A DNA stretch of 8,937 bases from Candidatus Aenigmatarchaeota archaeon (lineage in GTDB: Archaea; Aenigmatarchaeota; Aenigmatarchaeia; QMZP01), in assembly GCA_030673725.1 (NCBI GenBank), contig DAOVIL010000011.1:1-8937 (forward strand), in the 5' to 3' direction. Shown here piece by piece: positions 1-4,781 of the stretch; positions within the stretch are counted from its first letter, which is position 1, and every line of letters begins with the position of its first letter. The translations under genes and the position numbers were made by a program. Below the pieces are notes generated by a model, which saw nothing but the letters and a program-made list of their open reading frames with translations, was not told the DNA's origin and searched no databases.

Positions 1-396
1 ATAATCGGCAAGAACTGCAAGATAGGCCCCAGCTGCTACCTGAGGGGCCCAGTTGCGATAGGAGACAACTGCCACATAGGCCAGGCAGTCGAGATAAAGA
101 ACTCCATAATAGGCAACGGGTCAAAGGTCCCGCACCTTTCCTATGTAGGAGATTCTGTCATAGGAGAGAACGTCAACTTCGGCGCAGGCACTAAAGTGGC
201 CAACCTCAGGCACGACAACAAGAACATCAGGTCAGCGGTGAAGGGCAAGCTGATAGACACAGGCAGGAGGAAGCTCGGCGCGATTGTCGGAGACAACGTG
301 CACACAGGCATCAACACCTCAATCTATCCCGGCAGGAAGCTGTGGCCAGGGAAAGGTACAGTCCCAGGGGAAACAGTCAAAGAGGACGTAATTTAA
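1..396 (+). CDS. GlmU-like acetyltransferase, C-terminal part (5' truncated)
   Basis: The reading frame is open from base 1 to a TAA at 394-396, giving 131 residues of a longer protein cut by the window edge. It is a left-handed beta-helix of hexapeptide repeats: IIGKNC, KIGPSC, AIGDNC and IGENV occur in register. It carries the GlmU-type stretch VPHLSYVGDSVIG, followed by NFGAGTKVANLRHD, the archaeal form of the bacterial GAGT..NYDG active-site segment. The family acetylates glucosamine-1-phosphate and usually has an N-terminal nucleotidyltransferase domain making UDP-GlcNAc; that part would lie upstream and is not visible. The product would feed cell-surface glycan and N-glycosylation. Related archaeal sugar-1-P nucleotidyltransferases with the same helix (glucose- or galactosamine-type) are an alternative. 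The fold is near certain; the exact substrate is not. Confidence 0.85.
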   Translation: MIGKNCKIGPSCYLRGPVAIGDNCHIGQAVEIKNSIIGNGSKVPHLSYVGDSVIGENVNFGAGTKVANLRHDNKNIRSAVKGKLIDTGRRKLGAIVGDNVHTGINTSIYPGRKLWPGKGTVPGETVKEDVI

Positions 397-398
397 AA
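392..398 (+). promoter_or_regulatory. TATA box for the 421-852 membrane protein gene
   Basis: TTTAAAA is centred 26 nt before the ATG at 421, the usual archaeal TATA-to-start distance, and no Shine-Dalgarno site lies between. The box overlaps the stop codon of the upstream GlmU-like gene. A leaderless transcript starting at or beside the ATG is inferred. Confidence 0.5.
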
Positions 399-420
399 GC
401 AGGCTCAGCCAATTATAAAC

Positions 421-852
421 ATGGCCCTACCAGTCGGACTTGACGCGGTGTTCAACCTTGCCACAGGCCAGGGATTCGGCACCTGGATAAACATGGGGAT
501 CAACCTTATCGCATCCACAATAATTGGTGGCATAGTCCTGATAATTATCCTGGCAACCGTCGGGAAGGCCTGGCACGAGAACGTGCCGATGGCCAGGTCA
601 TTCTTTGTCGTGTTTGTCATAAACCTGATAACCCAGTTCGGCATAGTAGGCCTGATAACAGGATTCCTTCCAGGCATAGCCATGGCGTCCATAATAGTGA
701 ACCTTCTCTTATGGATAGGCCTGATAAAGGTGTTCTTCGGCCAGATGAAGATGAGCCATGCAGCAGTCGTTGGTGTAATAGGCTATGTAGTGAGCCTGAT
801 AATAGTGCCGATGATACTTGGCATTGTATTGGGTCTGGTTCCCGCTTTCTAA
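421..852 (+). CDS. Four-helix integral membrane protein, unknown function
   Basis: This 143-residue protein is very hydrophobic. I place membrane segments at about residues 25-47, 61-83, 85-106 and 113-138, with short charged loops (GKAWHENVPMARS at 48-60 and FGQMKMSH at 106-113). There is no cleavable-looking signal peptide, no Cys, and no catalytic motif I recognise. The ATG at 421 is chosen because a TATA box sits 26 nt upstream and the first helix then starts about 25 residues in. It follows the GlmU-like gene by 24 nt but seems to have its own promoter, so co-function is not implied. Its stop overlaps the stop of the convergent L10e gene by 4 nt. I do not recognise the family; a small transporter-like or membrane-organising protein is possible, but no function is assigned. 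Confidence 0.8.
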   Translation: MALPVGLDAVFNLATGQGFGTWINMGINLIASTIIGGIVLIIILATVGKAWHENVPMARSFFVVFVINLITQFGIVGLITGFLPGIAMASIIVNLLLWIGLIKVFFGQMKMSHAAVVGVIGYVVSLIIVPMILGIVLGLVPAF

Positions 853-1379
853 GCGTGCTCAAAAAGAATCCTGCAGGTTGTGGGCAGTCTGTTTGCAGCC
901 TGCTTCAGCGCTTTCTTGACTTCAGCTTCCTTGCCCTTGACTGTCCTGACTTCTATCAGCTTCTGCCCGACCTTCACCTGGGCAGCCAGCCCTATGGGCT
1001 TGCCGAACGCCTGCCTCATGCCTGTCTGGAACCGGTCAGCGCCTGCGCCTGTAGCCAGCGGATTCTCCCTCATCACGTGATGGGGGTAGATATGTAACCT
1101 GAAATAATACATGTCCTTTCCCAGGCCCTTTTCCAATGCCTTGTTCAGCCCTATCCTTACAGCTTCCAGTGCATTGTGCCTTATCTGGACAGCCTGCTTG
1201 GACATTAAAGAGCCCCTTAACTGGAACTCATCCCTCTTTTCCTTGTTTCCCATGACGAATTTGGTTATCTTGGGGTAAGGCACACCTTTCACATAGCTTC
1301 TTCTGGGTTTCCTCTTGCTGGTCCTTGTATTCGGCCTTTCAATCTTCCTGTAACACCTGGCTGGTCTTAGTCCACCCAT
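849..1379 (-). CDS. rpl10e: Large-subunit ribosomal protein uL16 (archaeal L10e)
   Basis: This is the archaeal/eukaryotic form of uL16, a 50S protein that packs by the 5S rRNA and the tRNA-binding face of the large subunit. The 176-residue length is normal. Diagnostic stretches are the start MGGLRPARCYR, the basic N-terminal segment to about residue 35, GVPYPKITKFVMGN, QIRHNALEA, the block YPHHVMRENPLATGAGADR, GMRQAFGKPIGLAA, and a basic C-terminal region ending CRILFEHA. The start is well supported: GAGGT at 1386-1390 lies 6 nt from the ATG, and a TATA box lies about 50 nt upstream. It stands alone rather than in a ribosomal operon. The stop overlaps that of the convergent membrane-protein gene by 4 nt (849-852). 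No anomalies were seen. Confidence 0.97.
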   Translation of the reverse strand: MGGLRPARCYRKIERPNTRTSKRKPRRSYVKGVPYPKITKFVMGNKEKRDEFQLRGSLMSKQAVQIRHNALEAVRIGLNKALEKGLGKDMYYFRLHIYPHHVMRENPLATGAGADRFQTGMRQAFGKPIGLAAQVKVGQKLIEVRTVKGKEAEVKKALKQAANRLPTTCRILFEHA

Positions 1380-1385
1380 ATTTTT

Positions 1386-1390
1386 ACCTC
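1386..1390 (-). promoter_or_regulatory. Shine-Dalgarno site of L10e
   Basis: On the minus strand GAGGT precedes the ATG by 6 nt. It is one of only two convincing ribosome-binding sites in the window and fixes the L10e start. Most other genes here look leaderless. Confidence 0.7.
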
Positions 1391-1424
1391 AATGTAAACT
1401 CAATAACTATAATATCAACCCTGC

Positions 1425-1431
1425 TTTTAAA
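1425..1431 (-). promoter_or_regulatory. TATA box of L10e
   Basis: TTTAAAA (minus strand) is centred about 49 nt before the L10e ATG. Initiation about 25 nt downstream would give a leader of roughly 20-25 nt containing the GAGGT site. The box lies immediately after the end of the dCTP deaminase gene (stop at 1435-1437), so L10e has its own promoter. Confidence 0.5.
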
Positions 1432-1434
1432 TGC

Positions 1435-1989
1435 TTAATCCTGGTGTAGCCTACTCTGTTCGACCTTGTCCTGGTCCCTGTACTTGGCTGATTCCCTCTT
1501 GTCGTACGGCCTTTCGGCCGGAGAATTGAGCTTCATGAGTATCAGCTTGCACATCCTCATGCCTGGGTGCAGCGTCACAGGCATCTTGCCCAGGTTCGAT
1601 ATCTCGAGCACCAGCTTTCCGGAGAAGCCCGGGTCAATCCACCCTGACGTTATGTGGGCCGTTACCCCAAGCCTTCCGAGGGAGGACCTCCCGTCAATGT
1701 ATCCTGCCAGGTCAGCAGGTATCTTAATCCTCTCCTTTGTTATGCCCAGGACGAACTCGCCGGGGTGCAGTATGAAGGGCTTGCCGTTGCACTGGTGCGG
1801 TCTGGTGTACTCCTTCGGGTTTCTGGAGTCTATGAAGGGCTCATCCGTGTGCTTGAAGACCTTGAACTCTGACCCCAATCTCAGGTCCACCCAAGCAGCC
1901 TGTATCTGCTTCTCGGGGTCTTCCAAAGGCTCTATCACAAGCTTCCCTTCCTCCAGATGCTTCCTTATCTCATGGTCTGGCAGAATCAT
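1435..1989 (-). CDS. dcd: dCTP deaminase (possibly bifunctional DCD/DUT type)
   Basis: This 184-residue protein belongs to the dCTP deaminase/dUTPase trimeric fold. Family landmarks in order are MILPDHEIRKHLEEGKLVIEP at the start, QAAWVDLRLG (about 30-39), LHPGEFVLGITKERIKIP (74-91), and GRSSLGRLGVTAHIT (100-114) continuing to IDPGFSGKLVLEISN (118-132). Ser102, Arg106 and Glu129 keep the spacing of the E. coli catalytic residues Ser111, Arg115 and Glu138. The enzyme deaminates dCTP to dUTP; the archaeal M. jannaschii version also hydrolyses to dUMP, and the TAHITSGWIDPG segment is not obviously the E. coli type, so the bifunctional form is possible. The product feeds dUMP to thymidylate synthesis, which fits the TS-like gene nearby. 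It appears monocistronic, with an AT-rich promoter shared divergently with the 2056 gene. The charged C-terminal tail is poorly conserved. Confidence 0.95.
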   Translation of the reverse strand: MILPDHEIRKHLEEGKLVIEPLEDPEKQIQAAWVDLRLGSEFKVFKHTDEPFIDSRNPKEYTRPHQCNGKPFILHPGEFVLGITKERIKIPADLAGYIDGRSSLGRLGVTAHITSGWIDPGFSGKLVLEISNLGKMPVTLHPGMRMCKLILMKLNSPAERPYDKRESAKYRDQDKVEQSRLHQD

Positions 1990-2010
1990 CTAGTATCTAT
2001 TGGACCCCAG

Positions 2011-2030
2011 ATTAAAATAACTTAAAACTT
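2011..2030. promoter_or_regulatory. Divergent AT-rich promoter between dcd and the 2056 gene
   Basis: The 66-bp gap between two divergent starts contains ATTAAAATAA followed by CTTAAAACTT. On the minus strand TTATTTTAAT is centred about 26 nt from the dcd ATG, suggesting a leaderless dcd. On the plus strand TTAAAA is centred about 31 nt from the ATG at 2056, leaving a few nt of leader. GGTGAT at 2047-2052 could be a close-set ribosome-binding site for the plus-strand gene. Confidence 0.45.
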
Positions 2031-2055
2031 CCGGATAACTATAATCGGTGATTGG

Positions 2056-2616
2056 ATGGATTTGCTGAGTCCTGAACTGCAGGGATGGCTCTACATGGAG
2101 CAGGCAGGAGAAAGAGCATGGAAAGAGAGTTTGGGCATGCCAACACCGAAACCGCTACCACCAGAGCTTGGTGGCCCCCCTCTAAGAGACTGGGAAATCA
2201 CCCAATACGAAAAAGAGCCCATCGAGGAAATACCGTACAGTTTGGGGGACGAAAAGCTAACGATTGAAGCGCTCGGCACCAAAGAAGATATAGATGCATG
2301 GTACAAGAAGGTGGTGGATACCATAGCGATGGGCGTAGCTATTGCTGCAAAAAGATGCAAGCGGCCCGGAGATTTTTATGGACATAAGTTGGTCACTAAT
2401 TACCCCAAGGAGCTGGAGACGCTGGAAAGGATAAAGAGGGCGCTGTATAGGGGAATCGGAGAGGAAAGCGGCCCTGAATTAGTGACTTTCAACGAGGTAT
2501 TTTTAAAGGCCATGTGGTTCTACAGGGAATATAAGGATACAAACGAGCTTGTAAAGGAAGCCACAAAGCTTGCAGCCGAGGACGAAGTCCTTCTGCACTT
2601 CGAACAGCACAGATGA
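2056..2616 (+). CDS. Orphan soluble protein, unknown function
   Basis: This 186-residue acidic, soluble protein belongs to no family I recognise. Residues about 1-75 are rich in Pro, Glu and aromatic residues (MPTPKPLPPELGGPPLRDWE) and look extended or loosely folded. From about residue 75 to the end the sequence looks mostly helical (KEDIDAWYKKVVDTIAMGVAIAAKRC, ELETLERIKRALYRG, NEVFLKAMWFYREYK, NELVKEATKLAAEDEVLLHFEQ). There is no signal peptide, membrane segment, metal-binding Cys cluster or nucleotide-binding loop. Codons look somewhat richer in A (GAA, AAA, CTA, GGA) than in the flanking genes, by impression only. It is divergent from dcd and upstream of a 66-residue ORF on the same strand, 81 nt away. 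The ORF is long, with a sensible promoter, so I think it is real. Confidence 0.7.
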   Translation: MDLLSPELQGWLYMEQAGERAWKESLGMPTPKPLPPELGGPPLRDWEITQYEKEPIEEIPYSLGDEKLTIEALGTKEDIDAWYKKVVDTIAMGVAIAAKRCKRPGDFYGHKLVTNYPKELETLERIKRALYRGIGEESGPELVTFNEVFLKAMWFYREYKDTNELVKEATKLAAEDEVLLHFEQHR

Positions 2617-2697
2617 ATAAAATCTCAGCGCCCAGATTCTTACGGCGATTCACAAACCACCGTTAACTTAAGGGGCCGCGCCCAAAGTTAAAAATAG

Positions 2698-2898
2698 ATG
2701 GCTGAATCACGTCGTTGCGTGTCAAAGGATTGCCGCAGGGACTACAGGACCTGCGATGAGGGACGTAAATCAGAACTAGGCTACTGCCTTCTTGGAAGAG
2801 CCTCCGAAGCAATCAGGAGGTCTGTTGCTGTAACAACCCCTCTGGTTAACCTATACCCTGAGAAGTTCAATGCGCACAAACTCAAGATGTACCTCTAG
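2698..2898 (+). CDS. Small Cys-containing orphan protein
   Basis: This ORF encodes 66 residues with four Cys in the first half (C7, C12, C19, C30) among many Arg/Lys/Asp residues, then a more ordinary C-terminal half (VTTPLVNLYPEKFNAHKLKMYL). The Cys spacing (x4, x6, x10) is not a standard zinc ribbon or ferredoxin pattern, though metal binding is conceivable. Its TAG stop overlaps the stop of the convergent TS-like gene within a CTAG, the same tail-to-tail packing seen at 849-852, which favours a real gene. TTAACTTAA (2663-2671) lies about 31 nt upstream of the ATG. An A-rich stretch (2685-2696) directly before the ATG could instead serve a later start such as the GTG at 2719. Function is unknown. 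Confidence 0.5.
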   Translation: MAESRRCVSKDCRRDYRTCDEGRKSELGYCLLGRASEAIRRSVAVTTPLVNLYPEKFNAHKLKMYL

Positions 2899-3698
2899 AC
2901 CTGCCTGGCCTGCTTGTACATGTCCTGGTAGACCTGCATAGCCACAGAGAAGTGGTTATAGTGTCCTACTCCGATACCTATCTCTTTCGCGATGTATGCC
3001 TGCAGTGCGCTGAATGCGAAAGCGTTGCCTGACCATGCGTTGTAGAGGTCGATGGTCTCCATGACGACGTTCATGTGCAGCTTGTCCTCGACTATCTGCG
3101 GGTGCATGAGAACCAGGCACGGTGAGCTTGTGTCCACCCTTTCAGGCGTGAACTTCGCCAGGTCCCTCAACGGCACCCAGGTGTGCATGACTGCTGTCCT
3201 TCTTGTCGGGTCCTTCCTGAAGATGTTTATGACCTCCTGGACCTGGTCAAGTTTTTTCACGCAGCACTTGCCCCCAGACACCTTCTGCACGTAGGCCTCT
3301 ATCTCCGCTTCGCTTGCCGCATACGGAAGCCCCGCCCTGATAGCGCAGTCCGGGTAGTGCCTGAGCCTTGAATAATATGTGTATTCGAACGCCTTCTCCT
3401 TGTCCTGGCCAAGGCCGTGTATCAGGTTCTGTGCATACTGCTCAACCATCTCCCTGGTGATAGGAGCTTTGGGCGAAAGCCTGGGCTCTGCCATGGGGTT
3501 CTTGACCATCAAGAACATCGGTGCGTCCCTGGTGGAGCACTGGTATTCCGGGGCCTTCACGAACCTCTCATATCCCCGGGCCATCATTGCCCTGACAGCC
3601 TTCTCCCATGCTTCTGCCAGGTTCTCTGCCTCTATAACCAGCGGCACGTATGGGTTCTTAGCCTGTGGTTGGTTGTTTTCTCCCTCCATTTGAATCAA
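2895..3698 (-). CDS. Thymidylate synthase-like protein (archaeal type, divergent)
   Basis: This 267-residue protein has the thymidylate synthase/dCMP hydroxymethylase fold. Visible landmarks are the RR pair (166-167 in DPTRRTAVMHTW), matching the TS RR that grips the partner subunit's phosphate, the nucleophilic Cys194 in SSPCLVLMHPQ, and the segment LHMNVVMETIDLYNAWSGNAFAFSALQAYIAKEIG (207-241). The D-x4-W-x2-N spacing in that segment resembles archaeal TS rather than E. coli ThyA. The usual R-S-x-D there reads E214-T-I-D217, so the fourth phosphate-binding Arg appears replaced by Glu. Family members transfer a C1 unit from methylene-tetrahydropterin to dUMP or dCMP; the substrate here is uncertain. 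The gene lies 32 nt downstream of the MtrA-DUF4346 fusion. The start is ambiguous: TTG at 3698 fits a leaderless start about 23 nt from AATAAAAAG, while an ATG at 3689 (three residues shorter) is also possible. Confidence 0.85.
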   Translation of the reverse strand: MIQMEGENNQPQAKNPYVPLVIEAENLAEAWEKAVRAMMARGYERFVKAPEYQCSTRDAPMFLMVKNPMAEPRLSPKAPITREMVEQYAQNLIHGLGQDKEKAFEYTYYSRLRHYPDCAIRAGLPYAASEAEIEAYVQKVSGGKCCVKKLDQVQEVINIFRKDPTRRTAVMHTWVPLRDLAKFTPERVDTSSPCLVLMHPQIVEDKLHMNVVMETIDLYNAWSGNAFAFSALQAYIAKEIGIGVGHYNHFSVAMQVYQDMYKQARQV

Positions 3699-3716
3699 GT
3701 AATAATAGGTACTGAG

Positions 3717-3725
3717 CTTTTTATT
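3717..3725 (-). promoter_or_regulatory. Possible TATA box of the TS-like gene
   Basis: AATAAAAAG on the minus strand lies between the MtrA-like stop and the TS-like start. Its centre is about 23 nt from the TTG at 3698 and 32 nt from the ATG at 3689. It is a weaker match than the other boxes here, so the gene may also be read from the upstream transcript. Confidence 0.35.
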
Positions 3726-3730
3726 GTTTC

Positions 3731-4750
3731 TCAGAATGCGCGGTGCAACCCTACCCTCTTCCTGACGCTGTCAAACTCGGGGTCTTCCTTCACGCGCTCT
3801 GTCACTGTGTATGTGACCTTCCCAGCAAGAAGGAAAGTCCTGGATATGGCGCTCTTGCCGTCGTCAACGACGAACTCCTTCTCCTTAGGCGGCTGTGCCA
3901 CAGGCTGGGGAGCTGGCGGGACAGGCTTTGGCTCAGGGACCTTGAGCACGCTGTCCTGTTCGTACTCCAGCTTATTGATCAGGGCCGTTTCCGCCTTCGC
4001 GAGTTCCCTTCCGACATAAGCAGCATGGTCCTGCCTTGTTATCAGGCCCATCTTGATGATTGTGTGGTACATGTCCTCGGCGGTCTTCCCTGTTATCAGC
4101 CTTAGGAGCCTCTTTTCGTTGTCGAAGTGCTCTGCGAATATGACGTTCCTGTGCCTGTCCGGCCTTATGATGAAGAATCCCTTCGGGTCCTGCGTCCAGT
4201 CGGTCAGCGGGTGGTGCGGCGCATCCACGTTCTCCGGGCCTGTTGGCGCAGGGCTTTCCTGCACTGCTTCAGGGGCTGAGCCGTTGCCCTGGTACGGGCC
4301 CGGGTTCTTGCTATAGTACTCCTCAACGACCTTCATTATCTCCTGGATGTCTGTGACGTCGGCAAGGCTGACTGTCGTGACCTGCTTCCTGAAGGTCTCC
4401 ACCTCATTGGTGGTCAGGTTCTTGACCTCTGCCATGGCACCAAGCGCGCCTATTATCCTCTTGTTTGGGCCTTCCACGCCTTTCTCTATCAGGTTCTCTA
4501 TCGCCTGCCTGATGAAATGTCCCCTGGAATCCTTTCCGCAGAATATGAGATAGCGTATGTTCGGGTTGGTAACAATGTTCTGGACAATCTTCTCCACACC
4601 TATGTTCTCTGTCACGCACTTGCCCTTTATGGCAATCTTGTCCATCGGCAAATCAAGTTCCACTGTCGCCATCGTGCACACTGCGACAGGAGATTCCTTG
4701 TTGCCGACACCGTACCTGCCGTCTGTGACAGGCCACACAGCATTGTCCAT
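3731..4750 (-). CDS. Soluble MtrA-type corrinoid domain fused to DUF4346
   Basis: This 339-residue, two-domain protein starts (about 5-153) with an MtrA domain, the corrinoid-carrying subunit of tetrahydromethanopterin S-methyltransferase. Typical stretches are WPVTDGRYGVGNKESPVAVCT, CVTENIGVEKIVQNIVTNPNIRYLIFCG, and RGHFIRQAIENLIEKGV with His78 at the position of the MtrA cobalt-ligand His, then RIIGALGAMAEVKN. A Gly/Pro/Ala-rich linker (154-181) leads to DUF4346 (about 182-266: DPKGFFIIRPDR, EHFD, TGKTAEDMYHTIIKMGLI, DHAAYVGRELAKAETAL, YEQD), a domain associated with pterin enzymes. A Pro-rich stretch (271-288) and a 50-residue tail finish the protein. The C-terminal membrane helix of methanogen MtrA is absent, so it should be cytosolic. 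No other mtr gene is in the window. It lies between smc and the TS-like gene, with its own TATA box. A role carrying C1 units on a corrinoid is inferred. Confidence 0.85.
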   Translation of the reverse strand: MDNAVWPVTDGRYGVGNKESPVAVCTMATVELDLPMDKIAIKGKCVTENIGVEKIVQNIVTNPNIRYLIFCGKDSRGHFIRQAIENLIEKGVEGPNKRIIGALGAMAEVKNLTTNEVETFRKQVTTVSLADVTDIQEIMKVVEEYYSKNPGPYQGNGSAPEAVQESPAPTGPENVDAPHHPLTDWTQDPKGFFIIRPDRHRNVIFAEHFDNEKRLLRLITGKTAEDMYHTIIKMGLITRQDHAAYVGRELAKAETALINKLEYEQDSVLKVPEPKPVPPAPQPVAQPPKEKEFVVDDGKSAISRTFLLAGKVTYTVTERVKEDPEFDSVRKRVGLHRAF

Positions 4751-4769
4751 GATTAAATTCAGAAGTAAG

Positions 4770-4778
4770 TTTTAAATT
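4770..4778 (-). promoter_or_regulatory. TATA box of the MtrA-DUF4346 gene
   Basis: AATTTAAAA on the minus strand is centred 24 nt before the ATG at 4750, inside the 31-nt gap after the smc stop. No ribosome-binding site follows, so a leaderless transcript is likely. This box suggests the MtrA/TS pair can be transcribed independently of smc. Confidence 0.5.
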
Positions 4779-4781
4779 GGG

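Noticed and set aside
711..1097. 128-residue plus-strand ORF
   Set aside because: It is out of frame with the membrane protein and antisense to L10e, with no independent signal.
1466..1993. 175-residue plus-strand ORF antisense to dcd
   Set aside because: The dCTP deaminase catalytic residues are intact on the other strand. This frame has no family features or promoter.
3417..4019. 200-residue plus-strand ORF
   Set aside because: It is the antisense shadow of the TS-like gene and the end of MtrA-DUF4346, both with clear family motifs. The translation is Ser/Leu/Cys-rich with no motif.
3731..4750. MtrA domain taken as evidence of a methanogen
   Set aside because: The membrane helix and all other Mtr subunits are missing, and stand-alone MtrA-like proteins occur outside methanogens. 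It does not show methanogenesis.
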